From positions 124,001 to 188,000 of the forward strand of contig JAUQXA010000024.1 in the NCBI GenBank assembly GCA_030834895.1: a DNA stretch of 64,000 nt, in the 5' to 3' direction. Source of the DNA: Anaerolineales bacterium. Lineage in GTDB: Bacteria; Chloroflexota; Anaerolineae; Anaerolineales; Villigracilaceae. The position numbers and the translations under genes are program-made. This document shows, one piece after another, positions 41,786 through 50,740 of the stretch (position 1 is the stretch's first letter; every line of letters begins with the position of its first letter). The notes beneath the pieces are model-generated. The model was not told the origin of the DNA, made no database searches, and was given only the letters and a program-made list of their open reading frames with translations.

Positions 41786-41802
41786 TGTAGATCTGGTCGA
41801 TG

Positions 41803-41836
41803 AGAACAGGCAGGCGAAGACCCTGCCTGTTCTTTT
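41803..41836 (+). terminator. Intrinsic terminator of the AOR gene
   Basis: A 12-bp stem (41803-41814 with 41822-41833, 7-nt loop) followed by TTTT. It begins 18 nt after the stop codon. Confidence 0.88.
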
Positions 41837-41947
41837 ATGTGAATTTTCGGACTAAACCGTTTGTCGTAAGAATTGGACAAATTTACTCATCTTTACTTTA
41901 TGTAAATGCCTTATATTAACATGAATAATAGATGCATCATCTTAACT

Positions 41948-42048
41948 GTCGTGCCACCCTGAGGGAGCGTGTTTTTCGTGACCGAAAGGTCTCGGACTTG
42001 TGGCGGTAGAGATGCTTCGGGGCAACGCCCCCCCCTCAGCATGACACA
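41948..42048. repeat. Dispersed hairpin repeat, family I-like copy 3
   Basis: Starts GTCGTGCCACCCTGAGGGAG and ends in CCCTCAGCATGACAC, so the ends pair; inside are GAGATGCTTCGGGG and a run of C. It fills most of the 352-bp gap 41786-42137, which otherwise holds only the two terminators and AT-rich DNA; I see no gene there. Confidence 0.7.
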
Positions 42049-42092
42049 ATTCCGTTATCCGTTGTTCACGTTATATTAATCCGAGTGATTAA

Positions 42093-42121
42093 AAAACGAG
42101 GCAGGACCCTCCTCGTTTTAT
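42093..42121 (+). terminator. Hairpin with T-run just before the protease gene
   Basis: AAAACGAGG (42093-42101) pairs with CCTCGTTTT (42111-42119), followed by ATTT. It ends 17 nt before the protease ATG, so it may attenuate that gene or end upstream transcription. Confidence 0.6.
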
Positions 42122-42137
42122 TTACAGGTAGAGGCGC

Positions 42138-42977
42138 ATGAACGAGTCTTCAGATTCAAAACATGAATTGTGGCGGGAACGGATAAAGGGGCTATTAACA
42201 CGCCTGCGCCGCGGTTTGCCATTTATTTCGGGGGTTTTTGCAGCGATTTTGGCTTTCCTTCTCTATAATCTTCTCTTTGTAAGACCAAACCAATTGTCCC
42301 TGGAGGATGTGGAAATTTCCGTCGCAAGCGCGATGGCATCCGCCACGCCTGAGCCTCCATATTCCTCCCTTGTTTATCAAGCCATACAGCCTTCACTGGT
42401 CTTGATTCAAGTGGAGCAAAAGCATGAGAAAGCCGAATCGGATTTCGGTTTGGGGAGCGGTGTTGTCGTTGACGCTTTCGGAAATATCCTTACCAGTTTG
42501 CATGTGGTCGATGGGGCCAGCACGATCAAGGTCACATTTGCCGATGGAACGGAGTCCGAAGCTGAGATTGTTTCCTCCCAACCTGAAGTCGATATTGCCG
42601 TGATTCAAGCATACGACACGCCGCTGTTTGTCGTGCCGGCTGTGTTGGGGAATCCCAATGCGATGCATGTCGGGGACGAGGCTTTTGTGGTGGGAAATCC
42701 GTTTGGTTTGTACAGTTCGATGAGCGCGGGGGTCATCTCAGGTTTCGACCGCGTTTTCACGCCTCCGGATGGCGACAAGGAAATTCATGGGATGATCCAA
42801 ATCGACGCGGCGGTCAACCCCGGGAATTCGGGCGGGCCGTTGTTGAATCGCGACGGGCATGTCGTCGGGATTGTCACCGGTATTATCAACCCAACAGATG
42901 AAAGCTTTTTTGTCGGCATCGGTTTTGCCGTGCCGATTTTGACCGCGGTCCGCGGGATGGGTTCCCCGCCGTATTAG
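42138..42977 (+). CDS. Membrane-anchored trypsin-like serine protease (HtrA-like, no PDZ)
   Basis: A 279-residue protein with one N-terminal membrane helix (about 30-50) and a chymotrypsin-fold domain (about 75-275). The catalytic triad is visible: His in LTSLHVVDG, Asp in VDIAVIQ and Ser in NPGNSGGPLL. It resembles DegP/HtrA proteases but ends at the protease domain, lacking the PDZ domain. It should act outside the membrane on misfolded or signalling proteins. It stands alone between a terminator and the MoxR cluster. Confidence 0.92.
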   Translation: MNESSDSKHELWRERIKGLLTRLRRGLPFISGVFAAILAFLLYNLLFVRPNQLSLEDVEISVASAMASATPEPPYSSLVYQAIQPSLVLIQVEQKHEKAESDFGLGSGVVVDAFGNILTSLHVVDGASTIKVTFADGTESEAEIVSSQPEVDIAVIQAYDTPLFVVPAVLGNPNAMHVGDEAFVVGNPFGLYSSMSAGVISGFDRVFTPPDGDKEIHGMIQIDAAVNPGNSGGPLLNRDGHVVGIVTGIINPTDESFFVGIGFAVPILTAVRGMGSPPY

Positions 42978-43071
42978 CAGGGGCGACCCTTTATGATTAA
43001 AAGTTGAGTTGGCGCTCGCTGGGCGGGTTGCCCTTACGGGTCTTAGACATTAGAAATAAAGGAGACGGCAA

Positions 43072-44079
43072 ATGAATCAAAATGTTAGTTCGGGTAAATC
43101 GCCCATGGAACGCATGTTATATGAAGTCAAGAAGGTCATTGTTGGGCAGGACCATTTACTGGAACGGCTTATCGTTGCCCTGCTAGCCCGCGGACATATC
43201 CTGGTGGAGGGTGTGCCGGGACTGGCAAAGACGATGGCAATCAAAACGGTGGCGGATGTAATTGGTGGCGAATTCAAGCGCATCCAGTTTACACCCGACC
43301 TTGTCCCTGCCGACCTGATCGGGACGCGAATCTACAACCAAAAGACTGGGGAATTCAATACGTCGCTCGGCCCGGTTTTTACCAATCTCCTGCTTGCCGA
43401 TGAGATCAACCGCGCACCGGCCAAGGTGCAAAGCGCCCTGCTCGAGGTGATGCAGGAAAAACAGGTGACCATTGGACGCGAGACCTTCAAGGTGCCCAAT
43501 CCCTTCCTTGTGCTCGCCACGCAAAACCCGATTGAGACCGAGGGAACGTATGCCTTACCCGAAGCGCAGGTGGACCGTTTTATGCTCAAGGTGCTGGTCG
43601 GTTATCCCAGCCAGACCGAGGAGTTTGTCATCGTCGAGCGCATGACGGGCGCGTTGTCCGACGCGCAAAAGGTCTTGACCACCGAGCAGCTTCTCGAATT
43701 GCAGAAACAGGTTGATCAGGTCTATGTGGACCCGTCACTGATGGAATATGCCGTCAAGATCGTGGCGGCCACGCGCAAACCGAAAGAAGTAGGTGAGGGC
43801 GACCTCGAACGTTACATCATGTTTGGCGCAAGCCCGCGCGCTTCGATCAATTTGATTCTTACCGCCCGGGCGCTGGCATTTGTCCGCGGGCGGACGTATG
43901 TCCTTCCGCAGGACGTTCTCGACATGGCGCTGGATGTGATTCGTCACAGACTTGTGCTTTCGTATGAGGCTCTGTCGGATAATGTCTCCAGCGATGACCT
44001 GCTGAACAAAATTCTCGACCGTATCCCGATTCCCGTGGTGCCCTTGAATGAACACTTCAACGTCCGCGCAAACTCCTGA
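43072..44079 (+). CDS. MoxR-family AAA ATPase
   Basis: A 335-residue AAA+ protein. Walker A VEGVPGLAKTM (about 45-55), Walker B LLADEINRAP (about 106-115) and sensor-1 ATQNPIE are present, followed by the C-terminal lid domain. MoxR ATPases act as chaperones for membrane or periplasmic complexes and are usually encoded with DUF58 and von Willebrand A-domain genes, as here. AGGAGACGGC precedes the ATG. It overlaps the DUF58 gene by 32 nt. Confidence 0.95.
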   Translation: MNQNVSSGKSPMERMLYEVKKVIVGQDHLLERLIVALLARGHILVEGVPGLAKTMAIKTVADVIGGEFKRIQFTPDLVPADLIGTRIYNQKTGEFNTSLGPVFTNLLLADEINRAPAKVQSALLEVMQEKQVTIGRETFKVPNPFLVLATQNPIETEGTYALPEAQVDRFMLKVLVGYPSQTEEFVIVERMTGALSDAQKVLTTEQLLELQKQVDQVYVDPSLMEYAVKIVAATRKPKEVGEGDLERYIMFGASPRASINLILTARALAFVRGRTYVLPQDVLDMALDVIRHRLVLSYEALSDNVSSDDLLNKILDRIPIPVVPLNEHFNVRANS

Positions 44080-44953
44080 GCGCATACTCAACCGGCTGGA
44101 CTGGCAAGTCATCCGCAGGTTGGATGGCTATCTTCAAGGCGACTATCGCAGCCTCTTTTACGGTTCCGGCGTGGACTTTGCCGACTTGCGCGAGTATCAG
44201 CCTGAGGATGATGTCCGCTATATCGACTGGAATGTCAGCGCGAGGATGAACAGTCCCTACGTCCGCAAATATGTTGAGGACCGGGAAGTCATCGCCTGGT
44301 TTTTGCTCGACCTGAGTCCTTCTGTGGATTTTGGGCGGGTGGATAACCAGAAGCGGACGGTGTTGATCGATTTCGTCGCCACGCTCGCAAGGCTGTTAAC
44401 CCGGCACGGGAACCGCGTCGGGGCGATCATGTATGGGAGCACGCGAAGCGTCCAGCACACGGTCCCGGCCAGGGGCGGGCGCAACCAAGTCCTGCGCCTG
44501 ATCAACGATCTCCTGAAACAGCCGTATCTATCCAAAGCGCCGGCCACCGACCTCGCGCCATTATTCAACGGCGGACTGAATGCAATCAAAAAGCGTTCAC
44601 TTGTTTTTATCGTCTCGGATTTCATCAGCACACCCGGCTGGGAAAAGCCGCTTAATACGCTGAGCCGACGTCATGAGGTGATCGCAATCCGCTTGTGGGA
44701 TCCGCGCGAGATGGATTTGCCCGATGTCGGCGTTATCGTCATGGAGGATGCCGAGACGGGCGAGCAGTTGTATGTGGATACGCACGATAAAAAGTTCCGC
44801 CAGCGTTTTCGGGAAGCTGCAAACCAGCGCGAAGCCGTATTGTCCGAGACCTTCAAACGTTCGGGTGTGGATGCGCTGTCGCTTTCAACCGAGGAAGACT
44901 TGATCCGCGCGATCATCCGTTTTGCGACGATACGTCGTCAGCGCGGAAAGTAA
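44048..44953 (+). CDS. DUF58 protein (vWA-related), MoxR partner
   Basis: A 301-residue DUF58 protein with the signature DFADLREYQPEDDVRYIDWN (about 38-57) and a von Willebrand A-like C-terminal part (FLLDLSPSVDFG, VFIVSDF). It overlaps the MoxR gene, so the two are translationally coupled. The usual role, assembly or folding of surface complexes with MoxR, is inferred from genetic linkage. No membrane helix is seen. Confidence 0.92.
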   Translation: MNTSTSAQTPERILNRLDWQVIRRLDGYLQGDYRSLFYGSGVDFADLREYQPEDDVRYIDWNVSARMNSPYVRKYVEDREVIAWFLLDLSPSVDFGRVDNQKRTVLIDFVATLARLLTRHGNRVGAIMYGSTRSVQHTVPARGGRNQVLRLINDLLKQPYLSKAPATDLAPLFNGGLNAIKKRSLVFIVSDFISTPGWEKPLNTLSRRHEVIAIRLWDPREMDLPDVGVIVMEDAETGEQLYVDTHDKKFRQRFREAANQREAVLSETFKRSGVDALSLSTEEDLIRAIIRFATIRRQRGK

Positions 44954-44966
44954 TTACGAGTTGCCC

Positions 44967-45974
44967 ATGTCGTTCATCTGGCCCGCAATGCTTTGGTCGT
45001 TACTGGCGTTACCGCTTTTCGGTTTGCTGTATCTTCGCATGCAAAAAAGGCGGGCGCTGTATGCCCTGCGTTATGGAAGCCTTGGATTGGTGCAACAAGC
45101 GGGAGGAAGCGGAATCAGTTCGCGTCGCCATCTCCCGGCGATGCTCTTCTTTGCCGGATTGACCGTTTTGCTGTTTGCGTTGGGACGTCCGCAAATGGTG
45201 CTTGGATTGCCGAAAGCGGAGGGGATTGTCATTCTCGCGTTTGATGTCTCCGGCAGCATGTCGGCGGATGACTTCGAGCCAACGCGCATGGAAGCCGCCA
45301 AGGTGGTCGCGAGGGATTTCGTATCCCGCCAGCCGACGTCGGTTCAAATTGGAATCGTGGCATTCAGCGACAGCGGATTCTCGACTCAATTGCCGACGAA
45401 CGATCAAGCGGCCATCCTTGAATCAATCGACCGGCTCCAACCGCAGCGCGGTACGTCACTGGCAAACGGCATCATTGTTTCCCTGAACACGATTGCCAAT
45501 GCCACCGGACAGGAACCGATCCTTGGCATCACTGAAGCCGAGTCTTCGCAGGTTACGCCAACACCCGCGCCTCTCGGCGCGGATAATTCCGCGGTCATCG
45601 TCCTGCTGACGGATGGCGAGAACAACATGGAGCCTGATCCGCTGGCGGCGGCGGAGTTTGCCGCGGAGCGTGAGGTGCCCATTCACACGATTGCAGTTGG
45701 CAGCGCGGCGGGGACGATTCTGACCGTCAACGGATTCACTGTCCACACAAAGGTGGACGAAGCGACTTTGCGGCAGATTTCCGAGATCACCGACGGACTT
45801 TACTTCAATGCCCAAACGGAAGACGACTTGCGCGATATCTATGAAAACATCGAACCGCATTTGAGGGTAAAGGAGGATGAGACGGAAGTCACCGCAATTT
45901 TGGCGGGACTTGGAATTCTTGTTTTCCTGATTGGCGGCATATTATCCCTTCTTTGGTTTGGTCACATACCGTGA
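44967..45974 (+). CDS. Membrane vWA-domain protein (BatA-like), copy 1
   Basis: A 335-residue protein: two N-terminal membrane helices (about 5-22 and 55-75), a von Willebrand A domain (about 80-290) with the MIDAS motif FDVSGSMSADD and a later VLLTDGENN, and a C-terminal helix (about 308-330). This is the BatA/BatB layout of proteins found in MoxR operons. The ATG at 44967 lies 13 nt after the DUF58 stop. An acidic/Pro insertion sits before the VIVLLTDGE block. Confidence 0.92.
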   Translation: MSFIWPAMLWSLLALPLFGLLYLRMQKRRALYALRYGSLGLVQQAGGSGISSRRHLPAMLFFAGLTVLLFALGRPQMVLGLPKAEGIVILAFDVSGSMSADDFEPTRMEAAKVVARDFVSRQPTSVQIGIVAFSDSGFSTQLPTNDQAAILESIDRLQPQRGTSLANGIIVSLNTIANATGQEPILGITEAESSQVTPTPAPLGADNSAVIVLLTDGENNMEPDPLAAAEFAAEREVPIHTIAVGSAAGTILTVNGFTVHTKVDEATLRQISEITDGLYFNAQTEDDLRDIYENIEPHLRVKEDETEVTAILAGLGILVFLIGGILSLLWFGHIP

Positions 45975-45993
45975 AGGCATAAAAGAGGTTGCC

Positions 45994-47022
45994 ATGGAAA
46001 TACTCTGGCCCGGTTTCCTTTACTTGTTGGGGTTGATTCCCGTTTTGATTGCGGTCTATATCTGGATATTACGCCGCCGCAAGCCTTTTGCGGTGCGTTA
46101 CTCCAGCCTGTCACTCGTGCGGATGGCGCTCCCGCCGCAGTCGCGCTGGCGGCGTCACCTGCCCTTTGCGTTGTTTTTGCTGGCAATCTCCAGCCTGATC
46201 GTGGCGGTCAGTCGTCCGATGTCGACCATAACCGTCCCGGCTTCGAATTCGACCATCATCCTTGCCCTTGACGTATCGAGAAGCATGTGCTCGACCGATA
46301 TTCTTCCCAGCCGCCTCGAAGCCGCAAAGGCCGCCGCGCTGCAATTTGTCGAAAACCAGGACGGCAACGCGCAGATCGGCATCGTCGCCTTTGCCGGTTT
46401 CGCGGTATTGATCCAACCGCCGACGACGGATCAGGAGTTGCTGGAAACGGCGATCAGGAACCTGTCCACTGCGCGTCGAACCGCCATTGGGGAAGGCATC
46501 CTTATGTCGTTGGACGCAATCGCGGAAATAGACGACAGCACCACAAGCCCCTATTCCGGGGTTGAGCAGATACCTGTAACGGGCGGGGAATATATCCCCG
46601 CAATCGTTGTCCTGTTGACGGATGGTGTGAGCACCACCGGCATTGACCCCCTGACCGCCGCGCAATTTGCCGTGGATCGCGGAGTCAGGGTTTACACCAT
46701 CGGCTTTGGAACAGACAATAATACTTCGATCCCGAATTGCGGTTTTCGGGGTAATGACCAATTTGGTTGGGGCGGTGGCGGTGGAAACAGATTCAGCAGG
46801 GAGATCGATGAGGCGACCTTGATTCAGGTGTCGGATATGACTGGCGGCTCCTATCATCTGGCGTCCAGCGCGGACGAATTGCAAGATGTCTTTCGCAATC
46901 TTCCCACTCAGTTGATAACGATTACCGAGACCACAGAAGTTAGCGTGATGTTTGTGCTGATCGGAGCGCTTTTAACTGCACTTGCAGTTGTTCTTTCGAT
47001 TCTCTGGCGTCCAGTCTCCTGA
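45994..47022 (+). CDS. Membrane vWA-domain protein (BatA-like), copy 2
   Basis: A 342-residue paralogue of the preceding gene, with the same arrangement of two N-terminal helices, a vWA domain and a C-terminal helix. The MIDAS motif is LDVSRSMCSTD, and VLLTDGVSTTG follows. A Gly/Asn-rich loop (FGWGGGGGNRFS) near 260-272 is specific to this copy. The ATG at 45994 is preceded by AAAGAGG. It ends the MoxR cluster; the next gene has its own promoter. Confidence 0.92.
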   Translation: MEILWPGFLYLLGLIPVLIAVYIWILRRRKPFAVRYSSLSLVRMALPPQSRWRRHLPFALFLLAISSLIVAVSRPMSTITVPASNSTIILALDVSRSMCSTDILPSRLEAAKAAALQFVENQDGNAQIGIVAFAGFAVLIQPPTTDQELLETAIRNLSTARRTAIGEGILMSLDAIAEIDDSTTSPYSGVEQIPVTGGEYIPAIVVLLTDGVSTTGIDPLTAAQFAVDRGVRVYTIGFGTDNNTSIPNCGFRGNDQFGWGGGGGNRFSREIDEATLIQVSDMTGGSYHLASSADELQDVFRNLPTQLITITETTEVSVMFVLIGALLTALAVVLSILWRPVS

Positions 47023-47050
47023 GTTGTCCAATGGTGATTTGTTCTGCGGG

Positions 47051-47056
47051 TATAAT
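47051..47056 (+). promoter_or_regulatory. -10 box, likely leaderless start of the small membrane protein
   Basis: TATAAT is followed by 7 nt and then the ATG at 47064. There is no Shine-Dalgarno sequence and no canonical -35 at the right spacing. Confidence 0.55.
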
Positions 47057-47063
47057 TCATTCA

Positions 47064-47480
47064 ATGAGTTCCCCACAAATCACCTTTCGGAGTTACCTTC
47101 CATCCACACTTGCTCTCATATTGATCGGCTGGGGTGGTGTCGCTGCGCTTTTCTATTATTCCCTGCCTTTTGTCTGGGCGCGTTGGGGTTTCTTTGTTCT
47201 GGGCATCATGGCATTGACAGGCACGTCGCTGCCCTTCGTTTATTTTTTCAATCGTCGTTTCCCAGCCGAACCTCCCGCCACGCCAAATGTGATTGTGCGA
47301 CAGTCTTTGTGGGTGGGCATATATGCCGCCACTCTTGCGTGGCTTCAATTGGGACGCCTTGTTTCCCTTTATGTAATTCTTGGCCTTGCGGGCGGATTGA
47401 TTGCCATCGAATACTTCCTCCGCCTGCGTGAAAAGGCGCATCGAATTCCCCCGGTGATACCTGATGACAACCCTTCGTGA
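47064..47480 (+). CDS. Four-span membrane protein of unknown function
   Basis: A 138-residue protein with four hydrophobic segments (about 12-30, 35-58, 82-100 and 103-121) and a basic, Pro-rich C-terminus. The ATG at 47064 is preferred over the frame opening at 47031 because the -10 box lies between them. It overlaps the selA start by 17 nt, so the two are cotranscribed. I recognise no family. Confidence 0.7.
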   Translation: MSSPQITFRSYLPSTLALILIGWGGVAALFYYSLPFVWARWGFFVLGIMALTGTSLPFVYFFNRRFPAEPPATPNVIVRQSLWVGIYAATLAWLQLGRLVSLYVILGLAGGLIAIEYFLRLREKAHRIPPVIPDDNPS

Positions 47481-48825
47481 TCTTCCCTCTGTTGATGAAT
47501 TGTTACAGACCAAAACCGTCGCCGAATTGATTGCTCAGTATGGCAGACCCTTGACTTTGTCTGCCATCCGCGAGACGCTGGATACGATTCGCACGCGGTT
47601 TCTTTCAGGAGCGATAACCACCCTTCCGCTCCGGGATTTGATCTTTGCTCAAGTGGATGCTGCGCTTGTTTCATGGGTCAAACCAACCCTGCGGTCTGTG
47701 ATCAACGCTTCGGGTGTGATTCTGCACACGAATCTGGGACGCGCCCCCTTGAGCGATGCGACCATCCGCGCGATGGAACTCGTCGCGCGTGGGTATTCCA
47801 CCCTCGAGTATGACCTCGAAAAAGGCGTGCGCGGTTCGAGGCTAATCCATGCCGAATCGGTTTTGCAAAAGCTGACGGGTGCGGAGTCGGCCGTTGTGGT
47901 GAACAACAACGCTTCGGCTGTTCTTTTAGTATTATCTGCGTTGGCGAATCGCAAACGGGTCATCATCTCACGCTCGCAACTCGTGGAAATCGGCGGCGGC
48001 TTCCGTATCCCCGATGTGATGAAGCAATCCGGTGCCAAACTGGTGGAAGTCGGTACGACCAATAAAGTCCACTTGCGCGATTATGAAGAGGCATTGGCTG
48101 AACAGGGCGGACTCGTTATGCGCGCGCACCGCTCGAACTTCAAGATCGTCGGCTTCACTGCCGAACCTGAGTTGAAGGAAGTCGTGGATGTGACACACAA
48201 AGCGGGTTCGATCTTCGTGGATGACCTTGGTTCCGGTGCGTTGTACGATACAGCAAAATACGGACTTGCCCACGAGCCAACAGTGCAGGAGTCTCTGGCG
48301 GCTGGTACGGACGTGGTCTGCTTCTCCGGCGACAAACTGCTGGGCGGACCACAGGCGGGCATCATCATCGGCAAAAAGGTTTTGCTCGACAAGATCAAGA
48401 AACATCCGCTGGCGCGAGCCGTCCGCGCCGACAAGACCTGCCTGGCGGGAGTCACCGCCACGCTGCTGCACTACCTCAAGGACGAAGCCGAGCGCGAAAT
48501 CCCCATCTTGAAGATGATGTCGCTGACGCCGAAGCAGGTCAAAGGGCGGGCGGAGGCTTGGCGGCAGGAACTGGGGGCGGGAGAAATTGTCGAAGGTGAA
48601 TCAACTGTGGGCGGCGGAAGTCTGCCCGATGAATCCTTCCCCACCTTTTTGCTCTCGCTGACAGTCGAGTCGCCTGAAAAATTCCTCAAGAAACTCCGCG
48701 GTCAAAATCCGCCACTCATTGCACGCACCGCAAATGATAAGGTATTGCTCGATCCACGCACTGTATTACCTGAACAGGAGGGCGCGTTGCTGGTCGGTCT
48801 GAAAAATGTGCTGAAAGACCTTTAG
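47464..48825 (+). CDS. selA: L-seryl-tRNA(Sec) selenium transferase
   Basis: A 453-residue PLP enzyme that converts Ser-tRNA(Sec) to Sec-tRNA(Sec) with selenophosphate. Family features: N-terminal domain with LPSVDELL, the block VINASGVILHTNLGRAPLS, the RGSR motif and the PLP Lys in CFSGDKLLGGPQAG (about 295). Full length for bacterial SelA. selB, selD and tRNA-Sec are not in this window, so whether the organism inserts selenocysteine cannot be judged here. The family also contains SelA-like proteins without tRNA-Sec function, but the N-terminal domain argues for a true SelA. Confidence 0.93.
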   Translation: MTTLRDLPSVDELLQTKTVAELIAQYGRPLTLSAIRETLDTIRTRFLSGAITTLPLRDLIFAQVDAALVSWVKPTLRSVINASGVILHTNLGRAPLSDATIRAMELVARGYSTLEYDLEKGVRGSRLIHAESVLQKLTGAESAVVVNNNASAVLLVLSALANRKRVIISRSQLVEIGGGFRIPDVMKQSGAKLVEVGTTNKVHLRDYEEALAEQGGLVMRAHRSNFKIVGFTAEPELKEVVDVTHKAGSIFVDDLGSGALYDTAKYGLAHEPTVQESLAAGTDVVCFSGDKLLGGPQAGIIIGKKVLLDKIKKHPLARAVRADKTCLAGVTATLLHYLKDEAEREIPILKMMSLTPKQVKGRAEAWRQELGAGEIVEGESTVGGGSLPDESFPTFLLSLTVESPEKFLKKLRGQNPPLIARTANDKVLLDPRTVLPEQEGALLVGLKNVLKDL

Positions 48826-48854
48826 TGACTATTGCGTAAAAAAGATTTTGAGTT

Positions 48855-49436
48855 ATGGTTATCACCATCCCCATTCCTGATTTGAAAAAGCCGCCCGCGC
48901 TCAAATTCCCGGAACGGTGTGTGAATTGCGGCAAGTCAAAGGATGAGACTCTCGGAATCACACTGAACATGGGCGTGCAGAAACGGGATCAGCCTGTGAC
49001 CATGCAGTTGACCGTTCCGATGTGCAGCGCTTGTGCTAAAAAGGAACGCAGCGTAGCCAAAGTGACCCTGGTTCCATTTCTGGTTGCCGGGCTTGTGGTA
49101 GGCTTGGTTGCATTTGTGCCCGCCACCCTCATTTCTCCCGAAGGGACAACGCCCCAGACCCTTGGTTTCCCGTTTGTGTTTGGCGGATTTGTGGGCATGA
49201 TCACAGGTGTTATCGCCGGTAGCGTGGTTGAGTTTTTTACAAAAATCCTGGCAGCGCCTTTTTATGGAAAACTTCTTACACGCCGCCCGCTTACCATCTT
49301 TGGTTTTTTTGCCGAGAGCGATGAATTGGTTGGCATATCCGCAAAATTTCTACGCAAAGCAAAAACCGTCCGATTGGAATTCGAGAACGAAGAAATCGCC
49401 CGCGAATTTACACAACTCAACCACCTGGAGAATTGA
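48855..49436 (+). CDS. Zinc-ribbon-like two-span membrane protein of unknown function
   Basis: A 193-residue protein. An N-terminal pair of CxxC motifs (RCVNCGKS and PMCSACAKK, about residues 22-25 and 57-60) suggests a zinc-ribbon. Two membrane helices follow (about 70-90 and 103-128, the second Gly-rich), then a soluble C-terminal domain of about 60 residues. It overlaps the peptidase start by one base. Function unknown. Confidence 0.7.
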   Translation: MVITIPIPDLKKPPALKFPERCVNCGKSKDETLGITLNMGVQKRDQPVTMQLTVPMCSACAKKERSVAKVTLVPFLVAGLVVGLVAFVPATLISPEGTTPQTLGFPFVFGGFVGMITGVIAGSVVEFFTKILAAPFYGKLLTRRPLTIFGFFAESDELVGISAKFLRKAKTVRLEFENEEIAREFTQLNHLEN

Positions 49437-50686
49437 TGAAATCAGAACTCGATGCCCTCATGCAGGCCAAAAACCTCGATGCCTTTGTTGTCTTCGGTCA
49501 CGCCGAAAACAACCCTCCCATGACCTACCTGACCGGCGGCGGACATGTCACCCATGCCACCATTATCAAAAAGCGCGGCGAGGAACCCATCTACTTTTTC
49601 GGTGACATGGAGCGTGACGAAGCGGCGAAAAGCGGCTTGAAGTTGATTCCCTATAGTAAATACGACGCGGCGGAATTGTGGAAGAAGTCCAATCATGATG
49701 GCGCACTGGCGGCTGCGCTGCGTCTGGAGTCGATGTTCAGGGATGCAGGTGTCACTACGGGACGTGTGGGCGTTTATGGATTTTATGACCTGAGTGCGAT
49801 CTTCGGGATGCTTTCCCATGTGCAGACTCTCATACCCGAAATTGAGTTTGTCGGCGAGGCGCGCGAGGATTCCATTTTCATGCACGCGATGGAAACGAAG
49901 GATGAGTCCGAGGCGAATCGCATCCGAAAGATGGGCAGGATCACAACGGAGGTGGTTGACAAGGTCAAGGATTTTCTCACCGCCTGTGATGTCCGTGAGG
50001 ATGAGGTCCTGTTGAAAGAGGATGGGACTCCGTTGACAGTTGGCGACGTGCATTCGAAGATTCGTCTCTGGGTGGCGGAGCGCGGCGCGGAACTGCCTTC
50101 GGGCTTCATCTTTGCCATCGGACGCGACGCCGGTGTGCCGCACTCCTCCGGTAATCCCACCGACCTGATGAGGTTGGGACAAACTATCGTCTTCGATATT
50201 TATCCAGCCGAGGCGGGCGGCGGATATTACTACGACTTCACCCGCACCTGGAGTTTGGGATATGCCACGCCCGAAGCGCAGGAACTCTTCGATCAGGTCA
50301 AGGAAATCTACGACCAGTTGAATAGCAACTTCGACCTGAACGCGCCGTTTAGAAATTACCAGCAGATGACCTGCGAGTATTTCGAAGCCAGGGGACATCA
50401 AACCCTGCTTCACACCAAAGCGCCTGTCGAAGGTTATGTTCACAGCCTCGGACATGGTGTGGGACTGAATATCCACGAGCGACCCTTTAGCAACTTGATG
50501 AATGGCGACGATCATCGCCTGGCCCCCGGCGTGGTTGTCACCTCCGAGCCTGGGCTGTATTATCCCGAGAAGGGCATGGGCTTCCGCATCGAAGATACCT
50601 ATTGGGTTCGTCCCGACGGTAAGATGGAAATTCTCGCCGACTATCCCTATGATTTTGTCTTGCCGATGAAGAAATGGAAGAAGTGA
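49436..50686 (+). CDS. M24 family metallopeptidase (Xaa-Pro peptidase-like)
   Basis: A 416-residue protein with a creatinase-like N-terminal domain (1-155) and a pita-bread catalytic domain (about 165-410). All five metal ligands are in place: Asp in VFDIYPAE, Asp in YYDFTRTW, His in SLGHGVGLN, Glu in TSEPGLYY and Glu in FRIEDTYWV. It probably removes an N-terminal residue preceding proline from peptides. TGATG joins it to the preceding gene, and GGAG lies 6 nt upstream. Confidence 0.92.
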   Translation: MKSELDALMQAKNLDAFVVFGHAENNPPMTYLTGGGHVTHATIIKKRGEEPIYFFGDMERDEAAKSGLKLIPYSKYDAAELWKKSNHDGALAAALRLESMFRDAGVTTGRVGVYGFYDLSAIFGMLSHVQTLIPEIEFVGEAREDSIFMHAMETKDESEANRIRKMGRITTEVVDKVKDFLTACDVREDEVLLKEDGTPLTVGDVHSKIRLWVAERGAELPSGFIFAIGRDAGVPHSSGNPTDLMRLGQTIVFDIYPAEAGGGYYYDFTRTWSLGYATPEAQELFDQVKEIYDQLNSNFDLNAPFRNYQQMTCEYFEARGHQTLLHTKAPVEGYVHSLGHGVGLNIHERPFSNLMNGDDHRLAPGVVVTSEPGLYYPEKGMGFRIEDTYWVRPDGKMEILADYPYDFVLPMKKWKK

Positions 50687-50694
50687 AGAATTTA

Positions 50695-50727
50695 TGCTCC
50701 TTCAGAGGCTAAGCCCCTAAAGGAGCA
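50695..50727. repeat. Hairpin between the M24 peptidase and tsaD genes
   Basis: TGCTCCTT and AAGGAGCA arms plus an inner GGC/GCC-type pairing give a near-perfect stem across 50695-50727. The inner GGCT-AAG-CCCC pattern resembles the hairpin at 15127-15157. Confidence 0.55.
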
Positions 50728-50740
50728 AAGTGAGCAAATT

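Noticed and set aside
41786..42137. Small RNA gene or mobile element in the 352-bp gap after the AOR gene
   Set aside because: The gap is explained by two terminator-type hairpins and a dispersed repeat; no promoter or transposase fragment was found.
49442..50515. Long minus-strand frame (357 codons) opposite the M24 peptidase gene
   Set aside because: It is antisense to a gene with all five metal ligands intact; its translation is low-complexity in character and has no ribosome-binding site.
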